This document shows, piece by piece, positions 1-11,066 of a DNA stretch of 64,000 nucleotides. The position numbers were made by a program, and so were the translations under genes. The DNA is from Phialocephala subalpina (taxonomy: Eukaryota > Ascomycota > Leotiomycetes > Helotiales > Mollisiaceae), in contig FJOG01000001.1 in the NCBI GenBank assembly GCA_900073065.1, positions 3,424,090 through 3,488,089 of the forward strand, written 5' to 3'. Below the pieces are notes generated by a model. That model saw nothing but the letters and a program-made list of their open reading frames with translations. It searched no databases and was not told the origin of the DNA. Every line of letters begins with the position of its first letter. Positions within the stretch are counted from its first letter, which is position 1.

Positions 1-1655
1 TGTTCTTGTCGTGCTTTGTCGAGAGACGACTGCTCGTTCCTTTGGGTCGATTTGACGGAGTGCGGTTTTAGCGTGGAATCGCTTATTGCCAAGCCAAACT
101 TGCTTTGGGAGGCTCGACCAACTCGAACCAATTCACCTCCTCCGAATCAGATCCGTTGTATTGTAAACAAAAGCGAACGGCTGTATCTTTTCACTTTTAC
201 TTCTTCTTTTTTTTGAATACGTTATTCACCGTGGTTTGCAGCTTCTACGGACGTCATTGGAACCTCATCACGTGTCTATTCCCGCATGACAACACATCAT
301 GGATCGAAGACATTGTCCCTTCAGTCATTTCCTGGCTCGAATCAAGGCGCAGAATCATATGTTCCCTTGCGAACGCAGCATAACAACAATCTCGGACCCC
401 ATCAAATGATGATTCACGTCATTTGACAGCCAGCCTCTCATGCCTTGTTTATCCCGCTGTCCCTCCGATGATCGTTCACATCTCATATAAAGAGCTGAGT
501 GGTTGCTGGGTTCCAAAGCAAACACCCCTTATCACTCTATATTGACGGATTCTGCCTTGTGGTTGGCAAGGATTCACTGTGCTGGCAAAAGTGAGGGCCA
601 ATCAGATCACATGCAAATGGTGATTTGTCCCCAACAAATGGCTTCAGAAGACTCTTGTCTGGTGTCACAAGGCAACGGTCGGTGAGGCCATCTAGATCCT
701 CTGGACTTTCGGACTCGGCATCGATTCTCCTTGGTCTGAAGTACCGCAAATTATGTAAGCCTGCTTGACTGCCCCCGATGATCTGGCTGTACCGGCGCCT
801 TGAATAGCGGACAAGATCAGGCCATTGCAACGTGGTTGATAGGTCTGAATTTATGGAAAGCCCTTGACCAGAGAGATGGTCACATATGAACGAAGGTAAG
901 CGAATAAAATCTCAAAGTCCCCAACGCTTCTATTCCTTGTGATATCCTAAACCGGTTCACGTACCTTCAACCTGTGGTGAGTATCGGGGTCGGGCCCCCA
1001 GATGCGGTACGGTGGAGGGGTAATTGAAAGACAGTGAAGCCGCAGTGTCTAAGAGAAGCGGAGAATAAACTATAATCTTATCTGGCTGATACAAACTCGA
1101 ATGGTTGGCTGCTGGATCTGAGAGAAAGTCGGGCCTGGCATGAGGGCGTTCCAAAGATAAGGGTCTTACCATACTTTTGACAACATCATGCGGCTCAACC
1201 AAGTTCTGATATCGGCTCTGAGAACATCGTACTCCGTAAACTCGCATAATCAGAATGTCCCAGTCGAGGAAAGGGCTTGCATCCAAACCTTGACTCCACG
1301 TTTTCTCGTGACATCCCACTTTCCAAAAACGCCAATCGGGAAGGTTGCTGGAGCCCGTTTCTCGGTAGAAACTCGGCCAGCCAATCCGAGCTAGAACAGC
1401 CTTGAATAGAGGACACTTGTAGATTTTGGATGGCAAACTTACCAAGCAGCTATCCAACATCAGGTCAAGAGATCTTTCTTGATCGTCTGGATATTCGTCT
1501 TTCTCTTATTCGCACGTTGTCCGTAATTCTTGCAATCGCTCATTGGCAAGAATTTTTTCGGTCTACATGCCCTTGCAGAGATAAATAGTTAGCCGCAACC
1601 CGGTCTTTACTTCAGTTGCTCCCCCACGTTCAGAAATTCACGAACTCAAACAATC
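1..1655. other. Upstream region without a convincing gene
   Basis: No open frame here has recognisable protein family features or a plausible chain of exons. A 167-codon frame on the minus strand (957-1460) has no known motif and an odd composition, and I regard it as chance. The last few hundred bases must contain the promoter and leader of the calcium pump that starts at 1656. Confidence 0.5.
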
Positions 1656-4600
1656 ATGGAGAACGCATACGCAAAAGGGACTGCCGAGGTCCTGAAGTCC
1701 TTTTCAGTGTCTGAGACACAGGGACTAACAGAGTCCCAAGTCCAAGCCTCGAGAGACAAACATGGTCGAAATGGTAGGCAGAAATCCCTCTTTGCGCCGC
1801 GCCGTTTACAGCAAGAACTGACAACTTTGTAGCCATCGCAGAAGATCCACCAACTCCCCTATGGGAGCTCATACTCGAACAATTCAAGGACCAGCTTGTT
1901 ATAATCCTCCTGGGCTCTGCCGCCATCTCGTTCGTGTTGGCACTTTTCGAAGAAGAGGGAGGCTGGACAGCTTTCGTGGACCCTGCCGTTATTCTCACCA
2001 TTCTCATACTAAACGCTATTGTTGGAGTCTCACAAGAGAGCTCGGCAGAGAAAGCGATCGCTGCCCTCCAAGAATACTCGGCGAACGAAGCAAAGGTCAT
2101 TCGAAATGGAAAAATCACTAGAATACGAGCCGAGGAATTGGTCCCGGGGGACATAATCTCAGTTGCTGTAGGAGACAGGATACCAGCAGATTGCAGAGTT
2201 CTTGCTATCCAAAGCAACAGCTTCGCGGTGGACCAAGCTATTCTCACTGGCGAAAGTGAGAGTGTTGGAAAGGATACTGTGGCGGTGCCGGATTTGAAGG
2301 CTGTGAAGCAGGATCAGATCAATACTCTTTTCTCTGGAACTACAGTGGTTACTGGACATGCTACGGCAATTGTGGTCTTGACTGGATCAAACACGGCAAT
2401 TGGAGACATCCATGAGAGCATTACTGCACAAATCTCGGAACCTACACCATTGAAGCAGAAACTCAATGATTTTGGTGATACCTTAGCTAAGGTGATCTCC
2501 GTTATTTGCATTGTCGTCTGGCTCATCAACATTCCTCACTTCGCAGATCCTACCCATGGAAGCTGGGCTAAGGGAGCTATTTACTACCTCAAGATTGCGG
2601 TATCACTCGGTGTTGCAGCTATTCCGGAAGGTTTGGCTGTCGTCATTACAACATGTCTCGCTCTTGGAACTAGAAAGATGGCTGCCAAGAACGCTGTTGT
2701 TCGAAGTCTTCCTTCTGTCGAGACCCTTGGAAGTTGCAGTGTCATCTGTTCAGACAAGACTGGTACACTGACCACCAACCAAATGAGCGTCAACAAAATC
2801 GTGTACATCAACGAAGCCGGAAACGACCTTGAAGAGCTAGAAGTTGAAGGTACAACTTTCTCCCCACACGGAAGCATTTCCTCCAACGGCAAAGTGGTCA
2901 CCGACATCGCCGGAAAGTCAAACACTGTATTCCAGATGGCCGAGGTCGCAGCACTCTGCAACGACGCTCAACTTGCTTTCGATTCGAAGTCCGGAACGTA
3001 TTCTAATGTCGGCGAACCCACTGAAGGAGCACTCCGTGTTCTCGTGGAGAAGATCGGTACCCAAGATCCTGCTCAGAACCAAGCGAAGGCTGGTAGCGCT
3101 GCTCAGGATTGTCTTCATCTTGCTAGTTCTTGGTATGAGAACAAGAGTCCACGCATTTCGACCTACGAATTCTCGAGAGACAGAAAATCCATGTCAGTCC
3201 TTGTCGGTGATAAGACCCAGCAAAGACTTCTCGTCAAGGGAGCTCCTGAAAGCATCATCGACCGCTGCAGCTCCGTTCTTGTGGGAGCCAATGGCAAGAA
3301 GGTTGCCATGTCTAAAGGAATCACCGAGCTTCTTTTGAAGGAAGTTGTAGATTACGGCAACAGGGGACTCCGAGTTATTGCTTTAGCCAGCGCTGATAAT
3401 GTGGCGTCAAACCCACTTTTGAAGAAGGCTAAATCCACCAAGGAGTACCTCGCGCTTGAACAGAACCTCACTCTCCTCGGTCTCGTCGGCATGCTTGATC
3501 CTCCTCGTCCTGAAGTAGCTAGCTCTATCAGAAAGTGCAAGGAAGCGGGCATCAGAGTTATCGTCATCACTGGCGACAACCGCAACACAGCTGAGACCAT
3601 CTGCCGCCAAATCGGCGTTTTCACTGAATACGAGGATCTCAAGGGCAAGAGCTACACTGGCCGAGAATTCGATGCTCTCAGCGAGAGCGAGCAACTGGAA
3701 GCAGCAAAGAAGGCATCTCTCTTTTCTCGTGTCGAGCCAAGTCACAAGTCCAAGCTTGTCGATCTCCTTCAATCAGCCGGAGAGGTCGTTGCCATGACTG
3801 GCGACGGTGTCAACGATGCCCCAGCTTTGAAGAAAGCTGACATCGGTGTCGCCATGGGATCAGGAACCGATGTTGCCAAACTCGCAGCAGACATGGTCCT
3901 CGCCGACGACAACTTTGCCACGATCGAAGTCGCCGTTGAAGAAGGTCGCTCAATCTACAACAACACTCAGCAATTCATCCGCTACCTCATCTCTTCCAAC
4001 ATCGGCGAGGTTGTCTCCATCTTTCTCACTGCCGCCGTTGGCATGCCAGAAGCTCTCATTCCCGTTCAACTCCTCTGGGTCAACCTCGTTACGGATGGTC
4101 TCCCAGCTACTGCTCTCTCATTCAATCCTCCTGATCACGATGTGATGCGCCGCGCCCCAAGAAAGCGCGACGAAGCTCTCATCGGCGGCTGGCTCTTCTT
4201 CCGCTACATGGTCATTGGTGTCTACGTCGGTCTCGCCACCGTCGCCGGATACGCATGGTGGTTCATGTTCTACAGCGAAGGTCCCCAAATCTCCTTCTAC
4301 CAACTGTCTCACTTCCACCGTTGCTCTTCTCAATTCCCTGAGATTGGCTGCCAGATGTTCTCGAATGATATGGCGAAGTCGGCTTCAACCGTTTCTTTAT
4401 CCATTTTGGTGGTCATTGAGATGTTCAACGCTATGAATGCTCTTTCGTCAAGCGAGTCGCTGCTTACACTGCCACTCTGGGAGAACATGATGCTGGTGTA
4501 TGCCATTGCCCTCTCGATGGCGCTGCACTTTGCTCTGCTTTACACGCCTATTTTGCAGACGCTGTTCTCGATTCTTCCGTTGAACGGGGCGGAGTGGCAA

Positions 4601-4774
4601 GCTGTGTTGGTGATTAGTGCGCCTGTCATGTAAGTCCTATTTCCCCCTCTGATTATATTTGGATGAATGTTAATGCGAAACAGTTTAATTGACGAGGTGC
4701 TCAAATTCTTCGAGAGACAGCTCTTCATTGAGAAGACGCCGGTGGAGCAACCTAGAGCCAAGAAGGAGCAGTAG
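1656..4774 (+). CDS. nca-1: SERCA-type P-type Ca2+-ATPase (ER calcium pump)
   Basis: This is a P2A ATPase that pumps cytosolic Ca2+ into the ER lumen. Three exons (1656-1773, 1833-4629, 4684-4774) give 1001 residues, the usual SERCA length. The actuator TGES loop has its Glu near residue 180. The M4 calcium-site motif PEGL has its Glu near 305. The phosphorylation motif DKTGTLT has its Asp near 347. KGAPE lies in the nucleotide-binding domain and TGDGVNDAP near 697. The C-terminal third holds the M5-M10 helices. The N-terminal exon is short, and the second exon restores the [16 protein letters not shown] stretch typical of the family. The last intron (4630-4683) splits an Ile codon, and the tail is rich in Lys and Glu. 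The symbol follows the Neurospora ER calcium ATPase. All catalytic residues are present, so the gene appears intact. Confidence 0.97.
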
Positions 4775-5295
4775 ATCAGGAAATGGGAACGAAGACCACG
4801 ATCCATGTCCCGCAATGGGGCTGTACATTACAAACTAGATAGTAGATATAGAACTTAAAAATGTACTTATTTGCTCCCAAATGTCTGCATCTGCTCGTGC
4901 TTTTGAATCCCTGTTACTTTAGCCCTAATTCAATAAATCGACTTCGTGCAAATTCTAAAACCAAAGTCAGCTCTTTAGCAATTTTAAAGCCTGTCGAGTC
5001 CAAGGTTGACTCGTTCTGCAGTCGCTCCAGTGTAAACGAACACGTAGCAGTCATGGAGATTTTGGAAATGTATTCGTAAAGTCTGCCATTTTGCGCCATC
5101 TAGCCACAATGCCATGAATGTCTAGTATACACAAGACCTGCCATTTCTTCTTCATCCCTGGCAACTATGTCTTGACGTTCATCTAATCCCAATGCTCTTC
5201 CTCCTCCCCTGGCCCGTGCGCATGTTTTACCATCCATCATCCTCCACCCACCAACACCAACACCAACACCAACACCTGCCAACTCCAGGACTTCC
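4775..5295. other. Convergent intergenic region
   Basis: This is the shared 3' flank of the calcium pump (+) and the proteasome subunit gene (-). It holds no supported gene. It contains a short CCAACA hexamer repeat at about 5251-5274. Confidence 0.7.
5249..5276. repeat. CCAACA hexanucleotide microsatellite
   Basis: Four tandem CCAACA units are followed by a partial unit. It lies about 20 bp downstream of the stop codon of the minus-strand proteasome gene, in its likely 3' untranslated region. Confidence 0.85.
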
Positions 5296-6086
5296 TTAAT
5301 CTTGACGACCCTTCAGTAATCGCTTGGTGACCTTGTCCTTCTCAATAACGTAGACGTGAGCACCCCAACCTGACAACGCATCTCTGTCGACAGCGTTCAG
5401 TAATGCTTGTGAAATGGTCTCGAAGAGGTCCTCTGGTCCCTGTTCATCCATTCATTAGCACACATCTCCAGAATCTCAATGATAAATCTGTGGAGAAGGG
5501 CAAACTCACAAGATCCGGCTCCCAAAGCCCCTCACAAGTACCAAACAACTGATCACTTGCCGTCCCGCTCACAATAAAATCCTTCGCAAAATCAATACAC
5601 CCAATACTATCAAACCCACAAATAAACGGCTTCCCCGTCTTCTGATCAATCCCAGCCACAACCGGACTCACAAAATACGGACCAAATCTCTTCTCATACA
5701 ACGAACTGCTAACCAGGTTCGCCATGGTCGAAGGAGAGATGTTTCGTTCTTCGCGGAGACGGTACATGTTGACTTTGTAGCGGAAGAGATCGGAGACGGT
5801 GGATACGTCTGTTGCGAGACCCGTGAGACCTAGATAGACGTCGCCGTAGGAGAAGATTTTGGGGAAGTTGTTGGATACGGTTAGGGATTGGAGACCGAGG
5901 CGGAGATCGCAGGCGATGGCTACGCAGTCTTTGCCGACCATTGCTACGCAGGCGCCGCCATCTTGTAGATTGTTAGGTTCTGTGTGGACAAGGGTGAGAG
6001 GAGGGAGGTATACTGATTGAGAATGGGGAGCTCTGTGAAGGAGGTCAGCGCGCTATTTGAGGAGGTGTACAGGTACTGCTTACCAT
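5296..6086 (-). CDS. pup3: 20S proteasome subunit beta-3
   Basis: This is a non-catalytic beta subunit of the 20S proteasome core. The spliced product is 205 residues, the same length as yeast Pup3. Exons on the minus strand are 6086-6084, 6032-6014, 5961-5510 and 5439-5296. The N terminus reads [19 protein letters not shown], which matches the beta-3 family; it continues with [11 protein letters not shown]. Later conserved blocks are [39 protein letters not shown] and, in the last exon, [17 protein letters not shown]. Beta-3 has no active-site Thr, as here. The first coding exon is only the ATG codon, followed directly by a GTAAGC donor. That exon is inferred from phase and family similarity. 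The rest of the gene is very secure. Confidence 0.95.
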
Positions 6087-6638
6087 TTTGATGGATATAT
6101 CTTGTTCGTGAGAATCTCGAGGTGTGGATTGAGGTTACGAAGAGCTCTTCTGGAGAATACAGAGCTTCGCGGATGGTGGTGTTGAGAAAGTGAGGCTGCT
6201 TGGGGGTCGATTGCTCAGGTAGCCGTGTCGTCGCGTCGAGCTTCAAAAGCTCGGACCAACCGAGCAGGGCTGCAAGGCACCAAATCTGGAGGAACAGCCT
6301 TGGGAAGATTGCCGCAAACACCAACATTCGACCACGAAGTAAATTTCACTTTTGATATTCATTTTCATTCATTTGATACCCGTGCTCATATTCACTCTAC
6401 ATTCGGCAGCCTCAAGACTTAAAGATTACCCGTCCCTTCTCTGGAGTTCGCGAGCTTGTATCAACACCCCGCCACGCCGCATCCTGACAAATAATCGAGA
6501 GAAGCAGAGAGAAAGCTAGAGGCACAACTAAGCATTCTTGAAGCCTGGAGGTACTGGAGCTTCTATTCTTCTGGGGACCGTCCTAGGAAAGTCCTGGAAT
6601 CGTAAAGCGTCGAACGAAGCATCAGAGAATCAGCAACC
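6087..6638. other. Divergent promoter region, beta-3 / UBX gene
   Basis: These 552 bp separate two divergently transcribed housekeeping genes, so both promoters must lie here. No additional gene or structured element is evident. Confidence 0.65.
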
Positions 6639-8208
6639 ATGGCCGCCAACGTCAAAGTAATAGACAGCTCTATGCGACAACACATCGTCAAGGTCGTTCC
6701 GGGCAAATACATGACAGAAGTCTTGGAGGAAGCATGCAAAAAGCTTGGTTATAATCCAAGCAATTACAGTCTGAAGTAATGCCTCTCTCCGATTCTTGAT
6801 TCAGTGTCTAACATATTATAGGTACAAAGAGAAGCCACTTGACCTCTCAAGAACATACAGACAAACAGGTCTCGTGTCGGGTGCGAAACTCGAGCTTGTG
6901 CAAGCCTCTCGAACCCCCTCCGCTGTCTCAATAGCATTAGGATTACCAGATGGAGGACGGTTGACGGACAAGGTGCCCAGCGATACTACACTATGGCTGA
7001 TATTACGGAAGCTCGAGTCGAGTGGAGGTCTGACTGGAATGGCAAATTACAACTTCACAGCTAGAGGAGCTGCCAAAACGGAGAATGGAGCTTCAGGTGC
7101 CGGCCGGATATTCTACGAAATGCCCACTGTCAATGTTGCCGGCAGAGAACTTTCGACGTTTGCAGATCTTCAGAAGACCTTGGCTCAGCTGGGTATCAAT
7201 GGTGGAAGCGCCCTCATCCGATTGAACTTCAAGAAGACGGAGCAGCCTCTCGAGGAAGCAATGGCGGAGATAGGAAAGTACTTCAAGGAGGAAGAAGCTC
7301 CGGTTAAGGTCACTCCGCCAGAAGACGTCGAAGGTATCACAGAGGCAATCCACAAGCTGGACTCCCATTCAGAAGGAGAATTGAAGGACGTTGACATGAC
7401 TTCCGGCGTATCAGAAGCGACCACAACACCAGCAGACCCATCACCATACCCCGAAACAGTTGGCGACCTCCCACCGCCCATCACACCTTCCAAGCGTGCT
7501 GCCGAGGACACTCCTTCTCCAGAACAGCAACAAGTCCTAGGACCTAATCACCGTCCAATTTCTGTATACCGCCCACCGTCTGGTCAGGTTCCTCTGGCAG
7601 CAACAATTCCTCACAATGAATCCGACTTCGAACCATCAATCACCCACGCGAAGATGCACCAGGACCGACTCAAAACCGAAAGTCACAATAAGCGGCTGCT
7701 ATCTGACGCCGAAGTTGAACGAGCCGAGAAAGAGCGAGAAGCAAGGCTAGGAAAAACCAAGAACGTATCCATCAAAGTCCGATTCCCAGATCAATCATCC
7801 ATCGTCGCCCCCTTCACAGCCTTAGATACAGGAGCACATTTCCACACCTTCGTTCGTGGCGTCATCGTAGCAGAAGATCAACCTTTCAAGCTAGTCTGGA
7901 ACGCCGACAAAGGAGTCCAAACCGTCCCTAATAATGAGAAGAAGTTGATCAAGGATCTGGGACTCGAGCGAGGGGTGTTAGTCAATTTCCATTGGGACGA
8001 CGATGCGAGGGAGAGCGTTAGGAAACAGACTATTCTCAAGCCTCAGTATGCTCAAAACGCCAAGGATGTGTCTGTTCCTGAGATTCCGAGTGTTGATGCT
8101 GGTGAAGATGACAGGACGTCTGAGGTAAAGGAGGAGAAGCCAAAGGGCTCAGGGGATGGAAAGAAAAAGGGTATGCCTGCCTGGTTCAAGGGGTTGGCGA
8201 AGAAGTGA
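6639..8208 (+). CDS. UBX-domain protein of the TUG/ASPSCR1 (Ubx4-like) family
   Basis: The two-exon gene (6639-6775, 6822-8208) encodes 507 residues. The N terminus (about 1-75) is a ubiquitin-like TUG-UBL1 domain, with an early VVPGKYMTEVLEEACKKLG stretch. The C-terminal UBX domain (about 365-445) begins VSIKVRFPDQSS, with a later FHTFVRGVIVAEDQPFKLVW block. A Pro/Glu-rich linker joins them. Proteins of this family bind the AAA ATPase p97/Cdc48 and act as adaptors in ubiquitin-linked and membrane traffic processes. The final 191 bp of coding sequence and the start of the 3' flank are repeated exactly downstream (8268-8517). The stop at 8206 lies before the second copy, so the protein itself is not extended. 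The domain calls are by motif recognition. Confidence 0.9.
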
Positions 8209-8517
8209 GCATGTAGTGAAAAACGCTGCTGACGGTAATAAATTCACGAAGGAATGATAGAGGGAACTTAGGAAACAGACTATTCTCAAGCCTCAGTATG
8301 CTCAAAACGCCAAGGATGTGTCTGTTCCTGAGATTCCGAGTGTTGATGCTGGTGAAGATGACAGGACGTCTGAGGTAAAGGAGGAGAAGCCAAAGGGCTC
8401 AGGGGATGGAAAGAAAAAGGGTATGCCTGCCTGGTTCAAGGGGTTGGCGAAGAAGTGAGCATGTAGTGAAAAACGCTGCTGACGGTAATAAATTCACGAA
8501 GGAATGATAGAGGGAAC
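8018..8517. repeat. Perfect 250-bp tandem duplication
   Basis: Copy 1 is 8018-8267 and copy 2 is 8268-8517. I compared them line by line and found no mismatch. The unit spans the last 191 bp of the UBX gene, including its stop codon, plus 59 bp of 3' flank. Copy 2 is therefore an orphan coding tail in the UBX 3' region. Complete identity means a very recent event or an assembly artefact. Confidence 0.95.
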
Positions 8518-8589
8518 AGCCAATTCATTCATACAACTCCGCCCATCCATGCCGAACCGTAGGTATCAACGAGACATCGAAGAAGGAAT

Positions 8590-9264
8590 TTAGTGACCGG
8601 CTCTTCTCGACTCAGCAATGACACGCTGGAGCTCATCAACCTTCGCCTTGGCACGACCGAAAGTGCCGAGCTATCTCATTGTCAGTCCCCATTCCATCCA
8701 TATCAGTGTAGAAAAACATACCCTCTTCTTCGCGAGCTTACGGGCACGCTTGTCCTTGCTGTTTCGGAGCAATTCGATGACACGACGCTCGTATGGTGCG
8801 AGTCTGTAAACAATTCCGTCAGCATATATTCCTTGACAAAGGTGTGTGGGGGAAAGCGTACCCAGAAACCTCCTTAACGATCTCCCGAACGAACGCAGTT
8901 CTCTTGGAGAGGTGACCCTTGGTTCTCGAGACTCTGGGCTTGACGACACGCGCCTCTGTCTTCTATATTCCCAGAAAAATATTAGCCGGTCCATCCCAAA
9001 GCGAATTGAGATCCTCCAAGAGGTGAGACGGGCTTGGGGTGTGCTTGCTTGCTTGCGAGCCTGCGAGTATAGCCTGCTAGCAAGTTCGCAAGTCCTCAGA
9101 AGTGCGAGTCTGCAGACTGCGCAAGCAAGCAAGACCCTCATATGAAGCAAGCTGCCTTGCTCTTGGAGTTGTGCGATCCCTGGAGGGTAATGGATGGTGG
9201 TTCATACGTGTCCCTTGTTCAATCCAACGGCGATGCCGCTGCGTTCCTTGCGTTCTGCTGCCAT
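8590..9264 (-). CDS. rpl36: 60S ribosomal protein eL36
   Basis: This is a component of the large ribosomal subunit. Exons on the minus strand are 9264-9208, 8962-8862, 8803-8722 and 8670-8590, giving 106 residues. The N terminus has the family signature [10 protein letters not shown], then [20 protein letters not shown], then [20 protein letters not shown] and [20 protein letters not shown]. Length and all conserved blocks fit eL36. Introns are phase-consistent. Intron 1 is unusually long for this window (245 bp) and contains a perfect 14-bp inverted repeat. Confidence 0.97.
9044..9133. repeat. Inverted repeat in eL36 intron 1
   Basis: The arms at 9044-9057 (CTTGCTTGCTTGCG) and 9120-9133 are perfect reverse complements, with a 62-base loop. 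In the pre-mRNA this would form a hairpin inside the first intron. No C/D or H/ACA box pattern was found, so it is not called a snoRNA. Confidence 0.8.
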
Positions 9265-9340
9265 TTTTGTCGTGATGGCGGATCGTTTGTCGTTGGTTGT
9301 CGATGATCTCGAAAGCTCGAGGGGAAAAAAGTTCGCGATG

Positions 9341-9417
9341 CGATTTGAGGTGGGCTTTGTGGATCACGTGTGAGCTAGCGCAGGCTCTTAGCGAATTTTT
9401 GTTTTTGTGGGGCGCAG
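9341..9417. promoter_or_regulatory. Putative eL36 promoter element with ATCACGTG E-box
   Basis: About 80-155 bp upstream of the eL36 start codon lies a block containing TTTGTGGATCACGTG, then GAGCTAGCGC and CTCTTAGCGA. A diverged copy of the same arrangement occurs at 15879-15950. CACGTG is a bHLH (Cbf1-type) binding sequence. The regulatory role is inferred from position and repetition only. Confidence 0.4.
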
Positions 9418-9855
9418 CCTCGAGAGCTTCACCTCACCTCCACCAAGATGGATGCATGAAATGAGTTGTCACCGTGGTGGCATTGCTGTTACTCAACTTC
9501 GGCAGTCCGAGATGTTGGATGCTCATGAGATATCATCTCCTCCCAGCCATTGCACGTTGCAGCCTTCAATCATCACATTTTGAAAAACAAATGTCTTAAT
9601 TTCACGGCGATAGCACTTCAGAGTCCTTGAATCCAATTCTCGAACTGTCTAGTTGCCTACAATTGTCTTGTTCTAAGATCAAGGCTTTGTTCACCACCCC
9701 CATCTCCTGCCCGTTACCGAGGCCAGCCTGATCATTTTCTGTCTTGTCCTTGCAAATTTCGACAGCGAAGAAGCCCAAGCTTTTTTTGGATCTTTTGCCG
9801 CCGAGAGATTGAAGGTCCTCTGGAACGTGTAGGAGTTAGTGGCGACAGAACCACG
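9418..9855. other. Boundary between the housekeeping block and the accessory island
   Basis: No gene is supported here. Gene content changes from conserved housekeeping genes to HET-type and lineage-specific genes across this stretch. Confidence 0.55.
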
Positions 9856-11000
9856 ATGGGCAGCCCCTACATTCCGCTAAACAGCTCGAAGAAAGAGATT
9901 CGACTCTTGATATTGTCGCTAGCCTCACACCCAGACGATGGACGAATCCAATACTGTCTTCTCCTCGAGAATCTCTTAGAGTGTACAGATTATGGAGCGC
10001 TTTCATACACCTTGGGGACAACCAGACACACTTGGAAAGAAGATCTGGCTCAACGATGTATTGGTGGACGTTAGTGGAAATCTGTACAACGCGCTTCAAT
10101 ACCTGCAGACCGAGGCTGAGCGAGTTCTATGGATTGATGAACTGTGCTTATATCTCGATCGATACCGAACGAAAGCCCTCAGAAATTTGAGGTTGAACCT
10201 CTGTTTCTGAAGGGTTCGTTTTGCGCTTTAGGGGACCGCTAAATCGACTCTGGTGGTCCTACCTCGTAACGCGGCTAAACTGCGCATCCGTCCGCCTTGC
10301 GCTCTCGCAGTAATTTGTAATTCATAATCAATGTAGTCTGTTACCCAGTCCGATAAGAAATGCCAACGAGAACCAGAGAGTGCCAAACGATCCCGTTAAA
10401 CAAACCTACAAGACCAAAGTCAGGGAGCCGCTTGGTTCGGGTCAAAGTGAGCAAATGCTTACATCGATACTTAATACAGCACTCAATGTCCCAATCCTGG
10501 ATTCCAATGGCTTTGACTTGAGGACACCAGACGATGCCTCAGCAGCATCTCCTGCTTGCCCATTTGACACTACGTCCAGACACACGACGCTATGGCTATG
10601 GGAGCTGTTTGCAAGAAGCTGGACCAAAATGCTGGATTGATCACCAGAACAGGCTCATTGACCTTGTTTTTCTACTTCGGAGCTGCGGTCTTTGCTGGGA
10701 TCGAATTCTGATTATTAGCCAGACACATTTGAGCCCCTCAAAATCTAGCCATCGATGAACGAAAGTGGAGTTTCAGTCACGGACTATCGGATCAAGGAAC
10801 TTGCAAGGATCGAAGATATTGTTTCGGGCCTCGAGGTGGTAGAGGAAATAAGGCAATCCGATTGTCAAGCAGTCACGGCCGCCAGAATGTTCCGAAGCAC
10901 CGTATCTGTGGGTACTAATTCAAACCTTGGATTGGATTGGAGCTGTGGATTGAGTATTTTGTAAGGGTATGGGGATACGCCGAGTTCAGCTTATCTTCGT
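9856..11000 (+). pseudogene. Decayed HET-domain gene
   Basis: The start is well preserved: ATG at 9856 leads into YIPLNSSKKEIRLLILSL and then YGALSYTLG, the usual opening of HET proteins. The frame then shifts by one (about 10010-10040) into a second frame carrying IWLNDVLVDVSGNLYNALQ and LWIDELC, which are the next HET blocks in the right order. The following stretch has many stops. Near 10940 another short piece (WIEYFVRVWGYAEF) resembles the RVWxxQE block of HET proteins. No frame links these pieces, so the gene is broken. HET domains trigger cell death after fusion of incompatible fungal cells. Confidence 0.7.
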
Positions 11001-11066
11001 TTATCCAACAAAATGTGAGCGAATTGCCAAACCAAAGCTACAAAATGTTTTACTCTCAAGGCTCTG

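Noticed and set aside
957..1460. 167-codon minus-strand frame upstream of the calcium pump
   Set aside because: No family motif, unusual composition, and no supporting exons or start context.
8268..8517. Second UBX-type gene downstream of the first
   Set aside because: It is only the duplicated tail, without a start or the UBL and UBX domains.
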